This document shows, piece by piece, positions 9,401 through 19,200 of a stretch of 64,000 nucleotides of DNA. Where the stretch lies: contig CAZYQW010000029.1 in assembly GCA_964649825.1 (NCBI GenBank), positions 62,001-126,000 of the forward strand, given 5' to 3'. Numbering within the stretch: position 1 is the stretch's first letter; every line of letters starts with the position of its first letter. Source of the DNA: CAZYQW01 sp964649825 (GTDB lineage Bacteria > Planctomycetota > B15-G4 > JADJEK01). The position numbers were made by a program, and so were the translations under genes. Under the pieces are notes generated by a model that saw nothing but the letters and a program-made list of their open reading frames with translations, was not told the origin of the DNA and ran no database searches.

Positions 9401-10750
9401 TCACGGTTCCGTCGGCGCGACGTCGATCGGTCGACCGATCGCCGCCTCCAGGCCGGCGTGCGCGATCGCGGTCTCGAGACGCGCGGCCAGGTGCGCCCGG
9501 CGGGAGCGCAACACGTCGAGCTCGGCCTGGAGGACCGCGGTCGCGGGACCGGATCCCGTCGCGTAGGACACACGAACCACGTCGAGCCGCCGGCGCGCCG
9601 CGGGCAGGAGCTCCTCGCGCAGGATCCTCTCCGCCGCCCGCGTGGCTTCGACGGCGGCGACGGCGTCGCGGACCTGGCGCTCGACGACGAGCTCGGCCTC
9701 CGCGCGAAGCAGGCTCGCCCGCTCGAAGCGAAGACGCTCCGCCGCGGCGCTCGCCTCGGAGCGGTCGAAGACCGGCAGCGGAACCGAGAGGCTCGGGCCG
9801 AAGCGGGACGGACCACGCTCCGACTCCCCCGCCGGCCGCTCGGCCCGTTCTCCGACCACGCCGATCGATGCACGGCTCCACCACGACGATCCCGCGAGCA
9901 CGGCCCGGGCGTGCGCCGCCGTCTCTTCTTCGCGATGCATGACGAGGTCGAGACGGGCGTCCCGCGCGCCCGCGACGAGCCGGTCTTCGTCGAGCGGGCC
10001 CTCCCAAGGAGGCGGGAGGGGGGTCGTGAGCGCCACCGCCGGATCGACCGTCCACGCGATCCGCTCCGCGAGGGCGTTGCGGGTGGTCCGCAGCTTGCGG
10101 CGCGCCTCGATCGATTCGAGCTCGGCGCGCAGCCGATCCACGTCGGCCACGCTCGCTTCCCATTCCGTCGCTCGTCCCGCCCCGCGTCGGGTCTCCACCT
10201 GCCCCCGCGCGCGTTCATAGACCGCCGCCTCCGCTTCCCGGATCGCGAGCTCTTCGGCCGCCGCGAGCGCCTCGTAGTAGCGAGCCCGCGTCTCGCGCGC
10301 GCGCGACGCGGCGAGATCGGCCACTCGGTAGATGGCCGCGCGGAGGTCGTGGGCGGCGACGTCGCGGCGTCGTGGGATGCGCCACAGATCGAGGATCTCC
10401 CACGCGATCCCGCCCTCCACTCCGGCCGATCCGCCTCCCGACGGGAAGAAGAGCGCGAGGTCGAGGATCGGGTTGGCCGGAAGCCCCGAACGAACCCACT
10501 CCGCCTTTGCGACGCCGATCTCGCGGAACGCGGCCTCGATCCCGGGATGCATGGCGACGGCGCGGCGCACCGCGAGCTCGAGCGACAGCCCCGCGTCCGG
10601 ATCGATCGTCTCCGCCCCGGCCGCGTCCCCGGCGGACATCCCGATCGCTCGCGCCACCGCGACGCGCGCTTCGCTTTCCTCCGGGGCGGAGTCGACCGTG
10701 ACGCACCCGGCGATCAGCGCCGGCAGGGCGAGGGCCATGAGTCGGGTCAT
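9401..10750 (-). CDS. Outer-membrane efflux channel of RND metal pump (TolC/CusC/CzcC type)
   Basis: 449 residues. A lipoprotein signal (ALIAGC) is followed by the two long helical repeats typical of TolC-type channels: an LAVRRAVAMHPGIEAAFREI start, coiled-coil runs, and a repeat beginning around RLDLVMHREEE. It should form the outer-membrane exit duct for the pump encoded just upstream. The ATG at 10750 overlaps the pump gene stop by 4 nt (ATGA). Last gene of a four-gene operon. Confidence 0.88.
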   Translation of the reverse strand: MTRLMALALPALIAGCVTVDSAPEESEARVAVARAIGMSAGDAAGAETIDPDAGLSLELAVRRAVAMHPGIEAAFREIGVAKAEWVRSGLPANPILDLALFFPSGGGSAGVEGGIAWEILDLWRIPRRRDVAAHDLRAAIYRVADLAASRARETRARYYEALAAAEELAIREAEAAVYERARGQVETRRGAGRATEWEASVADVDRLRAELESIEARRKLRTTRNALAERIAWTVDPAVALTTPLPPPWEGPLDEDRLVAGARDARLDLVMHREEETAAHARAVLAGSSWWSRASIGVVGERAERPAGESERGPSRFGPSLSVPLPVFDRSEASAAAERLRFERASLLRAEAELVVERQVRDAVAAVEATRAAERILREELLPAARRRLDVVRVSYATGSGPATAVLQAELDVLRSRRAHLAARLETAIAHAGLEAAIGRPIDVAPTEP

Positions 10751-13700
10751 GGGTCGACCTCCACCGTGGCGGGCCGGCCGAACCTGAGGTAGAGCGCGGG
10801 GACCACGATCATGTTCAAGAACGTCGAGCTGAGCAGGCCGAACAGGATCACGATCGCCATCGGGGTGAGCACCTCCGTCCCCGGCTCCTCGCCGCGCAAC
10901 GCGAGCGGGACGAGCGCGAGGCCGGCGGACAACGCCGTCATCACGATCGGCGCCAGGCGCTCGAGGGAACCCCGGACGACCGCTTCGCGGAAGTCGAGGA
11001 CGCCCTCCTCGTGCTGCAGGTGCTTGATGTGCGACACGAGCAAGATGCCGTTGCGCGCCGCGATCCCGAAGACGGTGATGAACCCGATGATCGAAGCGAC
11101 CGACAGCACGCCGCCCGACAACCACACGCCGGCGACGCCGCCGATCAACGCGAGCGGAAGGTTGATCAGAACGAAGATCGCGTCCCGCGCCGAGGCGAAC
11201 GCGAGGTGGAGGAGGAATCCGATCAGCACCAGCACGAGGAGACCGACGAGCACGAGCCGGTTCCGCGTCGATTCCGCGCTCTCGAACTGCCCGCCGTACT
11301 CCACGTGGTACCCGTCCGGGAGATCGATCCGGTCGCTGATGCGCTCGCGGATCTCCTCGACCACGCCCACGAGGTCGCGGCCCGCCACGTTGCACATCAC
11401 CGTGATCAGACGCTGCGTGCGCTCGCGCGCGATGAAGTTCGGCCCTCGGTCCTCCCGGATCGTGGCGACCGCCTTCAGGGGGACCCGCGCGCCGTGCGTC
11501 GACTCGAGGAAGGTGTCGCCGATCGACCGCGGCGACACCGGCTCGTTCCCGACTCGCACGACGAGCGCGTACGCTCGGCTCCCCTGCAGCACGCGCCCCG
11601 CCTCGATGCCGAGCGACGCCGATGCCAGCGCCCGCGCCGCGTGGCCGACCGTGAGGCCGTGCCGCGCGAGGGCGGCCCGATCGAATTGCACGGTCAGCGA
11701 CTGCACCGCGGCCTGCTGCTCGACGCGAAGGTCGACGACGCCCTCGACGCCGGCCGTGACGGCGCGGATTCGCTCGGCGATCGACCGCAGCCGCACCAGA
11801 TCGTCGCCGAAGACCTTCACCGCGATTCCGGTGGGCGTGCCCGAGAGCATGTGATCGATGCGATGGGAGATCGGTTGGCCGAAGGACGTCTGCACCCCCG
11901 GAACCGACGCGACGCTCTCCCGCAAGGCCTCGAGGAGCTCGGCCTTGGTCCGGCGCGGCGCGCCCAACCGTTCCGGCGCGGCCATGTCGAGGCGAACCTC
12001 GAGCTCCGACGACTCCACGCCCAGGACGTGCTCGTCCTCCTCCGCGCGGCCCGTCCTCCGCCCGATCGCCGCCACCTCGGGGTGCCTCATCACCTCTTCC
12101 TCCACCCGCTTCGCGAGACCGTCGCTCTCGGCCAGCGACGTGCCCGGCAGCGTCGCCACGTTGATGACCAGGGATCCTTCGTTGAACTCTGGCAGGAAGC
12201 TCTTCCCGGCCACCGAGAGTCCGAACACGGCGGCGACGAGCAGAAGCAGGGCCGGCGTGGACGACACCCACGGATGGCGAAGGGCGAACGCGAGAGGTCC
12301 GCGGTACCAACGCTTCAAGATCGACACCGTCCACGGCTCGCCTCGTCGCGTCGATCCGCGCCCGGCCAGAAGGTACGAGCAGAGCGCCGGGGTCAGCGTG
12401 AGCGCCACGACGAGCGACGCGGCGAGCGACACGCTGAACGCGAGTCCGAGCGGCCGGAGCAGACGCCCCTCGACTCCCGTCAGGAAGAACAGGGGAACGA
12501 AGACGAGGAGGATGATGGCGGTCGCGAAGACGATCGACATCCGCACCTCGTAGCTCGCCCCGACGATCACCGCGAACGACGATCGCCGTTCGGCCTCCGG
12601 CCTGGCCGCGTTCTCCCTCAGGCGCCGCACCACGTTCTCGACGTCGATGATCGCGTCGTCGACGAGCGCGCCGATCGCGATCGCCATCCCGCCGAGCGTC
12701 ATCGTGTTGATGCCGGCGCCGAACCAGTAGAGCGTGAGCGCGGCGATCAGCAGCGACACCGGAATCGCGAGCAAGGTGATGAGGCTCGCACGAATCGACA
12801 GGAGGAACGCCGCGACCACGAGGATCACGAACAACGCGCCCTCCTTCAGCGCCGCCACCGTGTTGTCGACCGCGGCGCGGATGAAGTCGGCCTGGCGGAA
12901 GATGTTGGCGTTCAGGCGCATCCCGTCGGGCAACGTCGACTGCAGGTCCAGGACGACCTCGTCGAGCCGGCGCGTGAGCTCGAGCGTGTTCGCGTCGGGC
13001 TGCTTCTGAACGGCGAGGATCACGGCCGGCTCGGTGATCGCGCGCCCGTCATCGGCGCGACGCGACGCGGAGGCGGCCCCGCGGCGGAACGCGGCCCGCT
13101 CGGCGACCCGCGCGATGTCCCTCACCCTCACCGGGTTGTCGCCGCGCGAGACGACGACGGTCTGCTCGATGTCGGAGACGTCGCGGATCCGCCCGACTCC
13201 GATCACGAGGGATTCCTGCGCGCCGGCCGTGTAGACGCCCGAAGAGACGTTCTCGTTCGACTCCGCGACGGCGTCCAGGACTTGCTCGACGGTGATCTCG
13301 TAGCCGGCGAGCCGCGCCGGATCGAGCCGCACCTCGAACTGCTTCACCTCGCCGCCGATCGGAAGCACCTGCGCCACGCCGGGGATCGACAGCAGGCGCC
13401 GGCGAACCCGGAACTCCGCGACGTCGCGCAGCTCCATCGGGTCGTTTCTGTCCGAGGTCAGCGCGAGGAAGAGGATTTCGCCCATGATCGAGGTCATCGG
13501 CGCGAGCACCGGCGGCTCGACTTGCTCGGGAAGCCGGCCGGACACGCTCGACAGCCGCTCCGCGACCGTTTGGCGGGCGCGGTACACGTCGGTACCCCAG
13601 TCGAACTCCGCCCACACGATCGAGAAGCCGAGCGTGGTCGCCGAGCGGACTCGCCGGATGCCGGTCGCTCCGTTCAACGCCGTCTCGATTGGAAACGTGA

Positions 13701-13893
13701 CGAGCGTCTCCATCTCCTCCGGGGCCATTCCGTGACCTTCGACGAGCACCGTGACGGTCGGCGCGGTCAGGTCGGGAAACACGTCGATGGGCAGCTTGCT
13801 CGTGGCGAACGACCCGAAGAGCAGCACCACGGCCGCGGCGAGCACGACGCCGAGACGGTTCTTCAGCGCACCACGTATGAGAGCGTTCAGCAT
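10747..13893 (-). CDS. Heavy-metal efflux RND transporter (CusA/CzcA family)
   Basis: 1048 residues, the usual length. It starts with the N-terminal membrane segment and KLPIDVFPDLTAPTV, a hallmark of HME-RND pumps. Two sets of membrane helices surround large periplasmic loops; GALVDDAIIDVENV at 408-421 is the conserved TM4 proton-relay motif. It should drive proton-coupled export of a divalent or monovalent metal. CusA (Cu/Ag) versus CzcA (Co/Zn/Cd) cannot be settled by eye. It begins 11 bases after the adaptor gene stop and is coupled to the channel gene. Confidence 0.93.
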   Translation of the reverse strand: MLNALIRGALKNRLGVVLAAAVVLLFGSFATSKLPIDVFPDLTAPTVTVLVEGHGMAPEEMETLVTFPIETALNGATGIRRVRSATTLGFSIVWAEFDWGTDVYRARQTVAERLSSVSGRLPEQVEPPVLAPMTSIMGEILFLALTSDRNDPMELRDVAEFRVRRRLLSIPGVAQVLPIGGEVKQFEVRLDPARLAGYEITVEQVLDAVAESNENVSSGVYTAGAQESLVIGVGRIRDVSDIEQTVVVSRGDNPVRVRDIARVAERAAFRRGAASASRRADDGRAITEPAVILAVQKQPDANTLELTRRLDEVVLDLQSTLPDGMRLNANIFRQADFIRAAVDNTVAALKEGALFVILVVAAFLLSIRASLITLLAIPVSLLIAALTLYWFGAGINTMTLGGMAIAIGALVDDAIIDVENVVRRLRENAARPEAERRSSFAVIVGASYEVRMSIVFATAIILLVFVPLFFLTGVEGRLLRPLGLAFSVSLAASLVVALTLTPALCSYLLAGRGSTRRGEPWTVSILKRWYRGPLAFALRHPWVSSTPALLLLVAAVFGLSVAGKSFLPEFNEGSLVINVATLPGTSLAESDGLAKRVEEEVMRHPEVAAIGRRTGRAEEDEHVLGVESSELEVRLDMAAPERLGAPRRTKAELLEALRESVASVPGVQTSFGQPISHRIDHMLSGTPTGIAVKVFGDDLVRLRSIAERIRAVTAGVEGVVDLRVEQQAAVQSLTVQFDRAALARHGLTVGHAARALASASLGIEAGRVLQGSRAYALVVRVGNEPVSPRSIGDTFLESTHGARVPLKAVATIREDRGPNFIARERTQRLITVMCNVAGRDLVGVVEEIRERISDRIDLPDGYHVEYGGQFESAESTRNRLVLVGLLVLVLIGFLLHLAFASARDAIFVLINLPLALIGGVAGVWLSGGVLSVASIIGFITVFGIAARNGILLVSHIKHLQHEEGVLDFREAVVRGSLERLAPIVMTALSAGLALVPLALRGEEPGTEVLTPMAIVILFGLLSSTFLNMIVVPALYLRFGRPATVEVDP

Positions 13894-13904
13894 GATTCGC
13901 CCCC

Positions 13905-15608
13905 TTAGTGGTGATGGTGCCCGTCGGCCACCGAATCGGGGGCGAGCGAGGCGAGGCGAACGGTGTAGGCGCCGCGGCTCACGACGCGCGCGCCCTCGGC
14001 AAGTCCGTCCAGCACCTCAACGCGGTCGCCGTCCTCGATGCCGACCTTCAGGAACCGCTTCTGGAAGCTCTCCCCGCCCACCAGGACGTAGGCGGTCGGC
14101 AAACCGTTCTCGACGACCACGGCCTCGCGCGGGATCGCGATCGCGTTGTGCGCCACCCGCGTCCCGAGGTAGACGTCGAGCGACATCCCGATGCGCAGCC
14201 GGCCGAGCGGGTTCGGCACCTCGAAGAGCAGCGAAGCGGAGTGCGTGACGGAGTCGACGATCAGCGGCCGATGCACCAGTTCCGCGCCTTCGACGTCGCG
14301 CAGGTCGAGCATCGTCTCGTCATGCCCCGGGATCTTGACGATCGCCGAGGGATCGTCGCCAAGCGAGGGCAGGTCGAACTCCGGGACCCTCGCCTCGATC
14401 CAAACGATCGAGGCGTCGATGATCTCGAACACCGGTTCGCGCACGTCGAAGAACTGGCCCTCGATGCACTCGGCGCGTACGAGGACGCCGTCGATCGGAG
14501 CGCGGAGGGGCAGGAGCAGCCCGTCGCCTCCGCCCGCCTCGGTTCGCTCCGCGGCCGCGGCCTCGCCCTCGAGATCCACCAACCCGCGAAGCGCGTCGCG
14601 GAGCTCGTCCAGCAGAGCGTCGATCCCGGCGAGCTCGGCCGCCGCCACGCGGGTCGTTTGCTCGGCCTCATCCATTTCCTGATCGGTGGCCAGCCCCCGA
14701 CCGTGCAGCGATCGCACGCGTTCGAGGGCACGAGCCGCGTAGTCGATGCGTGTCGTGAGCGTCGAGCGCGTCGCCGCGAGCTCGGCCGAGCGGACCGCCA
14801 GGTCGGTGCGCCGGAGGGCCAGCTCTCGACGCTGCGCCGCGAGCTGCGATCGGTTCGCCGCGAGCGCGGCGGCCTCGGTGACGGGCAGCGGCGGACGGAT
14901 CCAGCCGAGAAGACGCCCCTTCGTGACCCTCTCGCCCATGTCCGGGAGCCCTCCGTCGGGTGCGACGATCGAGCCCGCGATCGGCGGCGTCACGTGGGCC
15001 GCGTTGCCGTGGCGCGTCACGACGCGGCCCGGCACCTGCACCCGTTCGATCAAGTCCTCGCGATCGACGAGGTGAAGCCGCGTCCCGACGCGCCACTGCT
15101 CTTCGAGCCGGAACGTGACGAGATCCGGCACGTCGGCGCCGTCGGAGAGGGCCGCCCGCGCGGCCGCGTCATCCGCGTGCACGGCGACGGATCCGAGGTC
15201 GAAGCGATCCTCGTGATCCCCCCGCAGCACGAACGAGAGCGCGACGTCGCCCGGGTCGGCGATCGTCAGCGCCGGGACGAAAAGACCCGGGCGGCGCGGA
15301 GCCTCGGCCGACGCGCGCGATTCGCGCCCGCCCGCCGAACGAGCGACGACCTCGAGCGTTCCCGCGGACACCGGCTCTCCGCTCGCCAGGATCGTGACGT
15401 GGGCGAGAAACTCGATCGGCCGGCCGGCCACCGGAATCGGAAACTCGACGAACAGCTCGGAACGATCGGTGAATACGGTGGCCGTCGTCGCCGGCGTCTC
15501 GTCTTCGTGAGCGGCGTCATCGTCCGCGTGAGGATGCTGATGATGTGGAGGACAGCCCAATCCCGCGACGAGCAGGAAGAGCAGCCCCGAACGTAGGAAT
15601 CGGTGCAT
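13905..15608 (-). CDS. Periplasmic adaptor of metal RND efflux pump, with His-rich termini
   Basis: 567 residues. A lipoprotein signal (LLVAGLGC) is followed at once by a His/Asp-rich segment (PPHHQHPHADDD), then an extra N-terminal beta domain (about 40-170), a barrel-sandwich hybrid (VTPPIAGSIVAPDGG), a coiled-coil hairpin and a C-terminal MFP domain with GEDFQK-like GGESFQKRFLKVG. The protein ends in HHHH. It links the pump to the outer-membrane channel and is likely to bind and hand over metal. The His-rich ends are natural sequence and point to Cu, Ni, Co or Zn. It is longer than typical CusB (about 400), owing to the N-terminal extension. Confidence 0.88.
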   Translation of the reverse strand: MHRFLRSGLLFLLVAGLGCPPHHQHPHADDDAAHEDETPATTATVFTDRSELFVEFPIPVAGRPIEFLAHVTILASGEPVSAGTLEVVARSAGGRESRASAEAPRRPGLFVPALTIADPGDVALSFVLRGDHEDRFDLGSVAVHADDAAARAALSDGADVPDLVTFRLEEQWRVGTRLHLVDREDLIERVQVPGRVVTRHGNAAHVTPPIAGSIVAPDGGLPDMGERVTKGRLLGWIRPPLPVTEAAALAANRSQLAAQRRELALRRTDLAVRSAELAATRSTLTTRIDYAARALERVRSLHGRGLATDQEMDEAEQTTRVAAAELAGIDALLDELRDALRGLVDLEGEAAAAERTEAGGGDGLLLPLRAPIDGVLVRAECIEGQFFDVREPVFEIIDASIVWIEARVPEFDLPSLGDDPSAIVKIPGHDETMLDLRDVEGAELVHRPLIVDSVTHSASLLFEVPNPLGRLRIGMSLDVYLGTRVAHNAIAIPREAVVVENGLPTAYVLVGGESFQKRFLKVGIEDGDRVEVLDGLAEGARVVSRGAYTVRLASLAPDSVADGHHHH

Positions 15609-15698
15609 GGATGGAGACCCTCGGGGAACCGGGAATGCGCGCGTGAACCTCCCGCCCGCGGGACGCGGACGGGACGACGGCAGGACGACGATCCTGGT

Positions 15699-16127
15699 TC
15701 AGAGGGTCGGAGGAGCGCGCGGTGCGGATGGAGCGGTTTCGACGCCGATCGGTGGATGGACGGCAGGGATCGATTCGACCCGACGGGGCGCCGGCGGGTG
15801 GTCGGTGGACGGTGCGAGCTCGACGCCGGGCGGAGGCGCTTGAGCCTCGCCGCGCGCAGAGTCCCGCTCCCAGCACTTCTTCGGCAGCACGAAGCGCGGC
15901 GTGTCGCCGTGAACGTGCCAGTCGGCGCGGCAGTCATCGTCGCACCGCAGGATCGGTCCCGCGACCTTGACCGCGGCGACGCCCTCGAGCCCCGGCTCCT
16001 GGCCCGGGTGACGATGAGGCTCGTGCGAGTGATCCGGCTCGGAATGATGGGCGTGGACGTGGTACGGCTGGAGCGCCACGTGCGCCAGCACCAGGAGTGC
16101 GATCCAGATCGATCCGAGCCTCCGCAT
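15699..16127 (-). CDS. Small His-rich secreted protein at head of metal-efflux operon
   Basis: 142 residues. Signal peptide (IALLVLAHVALQ), then a His-dense mature start (HVHAHHSEPDHSHEPHRH) and a CDDDC...HVHGD...KKC central part; the tail is Pro-rich. It has the look of a periplasmic metal-binding or sensing protein. No family is recognised. It lies 90 bases upstream of the adaptor gene, same strand, and probably opens the operon. Start ATG 16127 gives a clean signal peptide. A comparable His/Cys-rich protein sits 5' to the zinc-uptake operon at 32.0 kb. Confidence 0.65.
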   Translation of the reverse strand: MRRLGSIWIALLVLAHVALQPYHVHAHHSEPDHSHEPHRHPGQEPGLEGVAAVKVAGPILRCDDDCRADWHVHGDTPRFVLPKKCWERDSARGEAQAPPPGVELAPSTDHPPAPRRVESIPAVHPPIGVETAPSAPRAPPTL

Positions 16128-16240
16128 GGCGAGGAAGCTAGCCGATGCGACGCCGCCCGGCAACTGCGGAGAGCCGACGCCGTCGACGTCGGCCCTCCAC
16201 CGGGTGGCCGGGGTCGCCAGCGACCCGACGCGACCCGCCG

Positions 16241-19200
16241 TCAGCAATCGAGGATGTCGAGCCGGAGCGCCTGCGTCGTGCGCCAGCACGCCCCACCGTT
16301 CTCGCGCACCACCCCCTGGACGTAGTAGGTCTGGCCGACCATGACGACCGATGACGGGAGCGGGACCGGGAAACGCATCGTCCCTTCCGCGTCGGAAGTG
16401 GCGTACAGCGTCAGCAGGATCGGCTCCACGAAGATCGGACAACCCTGCAGAGACAGGCTCGCCGACGCGGCGGGCACCACGGTGGCGCCGATGTAGAGCA
16501 GACCCGGCTTCGATGGTGCAGCCCCCTCGACCCGGATCTCGAAGAGGAGGTTGTCGATGCACGGGGCCGACCCGGCGACCAACGTGGGCGCGACGCCTCC
16601 GGCGCAGCCGGATCCCACGCACGCGAACCCCACGTCCGACACTTCGTCGCTCGACGTCGCGGGGATGACCTCGCTCACGTCGTTCAACGTCGTCAGGTTC
16701 CCGCCGGACGGGACGACTCGAAGCTCGATCGGCTGTTCCACGTCGACGCCGGCCGTATCGACGTGGACCTGCCGGAAGAACGGGAGGAGCGCGGCCGGGG
16801 CCGGAACGGACGGAACCGACGTCGACCCGAGCAGCGTGCCGCCCTGCGAGACCTCGATCGAGGCCACGCTCGAGTCCTGCCGCCCGACGTTGTGCACCTC
16901 GACGAAGACGCCGTCGCCCTCGCCGTCCCAGATCGCGCTCATCTTACCTACGGCCGGATCGGCGACGTCGAGCGACGGAGTCGTCTCCGACCCCGGCTCG
17001 AGCGTGAGCACGATCGACGTGGTCTGTCCGGACGGGAGGCCCGGGATCGTGAAGCGTCGGCCCGGCTTGAGGAATCCCAGGCCCGACGTCGCGACGACCG
17101 GAGACCCCGGCTGGTCGTCCGGCCCCGCCGGTCCCCACGACAGCGCGTACGTCCCGAACTTCATCCGATGCCACACGCGAAACGAGACGTCGGCCGCGGA
17201 CGCCCCGAAGTTGTGGACGAGAAGGTTGAGCTGCGTCCCGTCGTGGTCCGGCTTCACGTTGACGAGCGGGGCGACGTCGAGGTCGCCGGAGCCTTCCGGT
17301 CGCTCCCACGTCACGATCGGCCGCTGCTCGCTCGACCATTGTCCGCCCGATACCACGGCGTAGAGGAGTTTGTGGCTCCCCTTGATGTGGAAGTACGCCC
17401 GGTCGTTGTAGGAGACCGCGGTGGTCGCGAGCGGGAAGAACGACCGCAGCCACGTCGCCGCTTCCGACATCGCCGCCTCGATCTCGCCCTTGTCCTCGTT
17501 CAGGACGAACTTCATGTAGGGATCGCCGGTGTTCGCGAGCCACTGATCGAACTGACCCTGGTCCGGCTCGGTCGTGGAGGAGACGGGGACGACCGGGTTC
17601 GGCCCTTCATAGAGGAAGTGGCGCGCCCGGAAGAAACTCGACCTGACGTCGTTGCGATACTCGTTCGACGCCCAAGCCGGGCTTCCCGGCGCCGCAAACG
17701 GGTTCGGCGGCGTCGTCGCGACGAACACCGTCGCCGGGACGATCGGCTCGAGGTACGACGGGTCGCCGGTGTGACGGTACGCCATCAGCAGCAACGCGTA
17801 GACCTGCTCGAGGTACTCGGATTCCGCCGTGTAGTCGTTCCTCCACCATTCATTGCCCGCCATGCCCGGCAAGCCGAACTGCCCCGCGAACGCGTCGTCG
17901 GTCCGAATCGCGGCGGGGGGGATACCGATCGGCTTCGCCGCCCCCACCGGCTCGTTCGGATCGCTCGACATGCACGCGTCGCGCCACCCGTCGGCCAGCT
18001 TCAGAAGAACATCCAGGGCGACGGGATCGGCGCTGAAGTCGGCGACGAACAGGGCCGGCACGAGAGCGCGAAGATTGATCGGCGCGTCGATCGTGTGGAT
18101 CATCAAGCTGTTGTTCTCGTCCACCGCCGTGGCGCCGAACGAGTAGCTTCGAATGTGCCACGGCTGCTCGACCGTGGCGAGCGGCTTCATCCATGGCGCG
18201 TCATCGGGCGGGTAGGGGAGGAGGTCGTGGAACAGGTTTCGCAGCGTGCGCATCGGGATCTCGAGGTACGTCGGATCCGCGTAGTAGCGAAGCAACGCCC
18301 CGAAAAGCGGATGCGTCGTGTACTCGCCCGCGTGCTCGGAGTCGCCGGCGCCGTCGAAGTAGCCCTGCGCCTGGTTCACGTTCGGACCGAACAGAACGGT
18401 GTCGCCGGCGCCGCGCAGCGCGCGCTGCAACGGCGACTCGTGCCAGAAGTCGCCGGTCGGCGAGAAGACCCGCGGCGTTCCCCAGAGGGCTCCCAACAAC
18501 TCCACGTCGTCCCCGTCGCCGCCCCCGAACTCGCCCTCGATGAGCCGTCGCTCCGACCACCAGCGCCCGACCTCCTGATACGCCGAGAGGTAGTCGCGCG
18601 TCGCGGTCGCCCAGGCCGGTGCGGAGGACGTGGCGCCCGGCTCGGTGAACTCTGACCACCACGTCGTGGCCGGGTCGTACGTCGGGGGCGCGTCGCCGTC
18701 CCAATCCGGAATGATCGTGCCCTCCGGCGCGATGCCCGAGTAGTTCTGCGAGATCCAGAGGAACATCTTCACCGCGGCCGCGTCTCGGAACAGTCCGTTC
18801 GAGCCGAGCTCGGTCGCCATCGACGCCACGATGTCGTGCCAGTAGTTCGTCGCGTTCTTCGGCTGTCCGGGGGGCGCCGCGGGGGCCTGCGTCGAGCGCC
18901 CGTAGTACTGGACCGCGCGGCGATACTCGGCCCGCGGCAGCAGCGGGCACGTCTCGATGAACGGATTGTCCGACGCGAAGAGATCGCCCTGGATCTGACG
19001 GAAGAGGAGCTCGGCCGCGCCGAGGTTGCGCATGATCCCGCTCAAGAGCCCTTGGGTGGCGAACCCGCCGGAAACCGCGTTGGACGTGTAGCCGCGGACT
19101 TGCGCGAAGAAGAGCGCGTCGCGGAAATCGAGCGCGCTCTCGAGCAGCTCCGATTCCGCGACGTTCGGGGTCGCGATGGCGGAGAGCAACGCGATCGCCT

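Noticed and set aside
11011..13908. Plus-strand open frame of 965 codons
   Set aside because: Antisense to the RND pump, whose motifs are clear; no fold visible.
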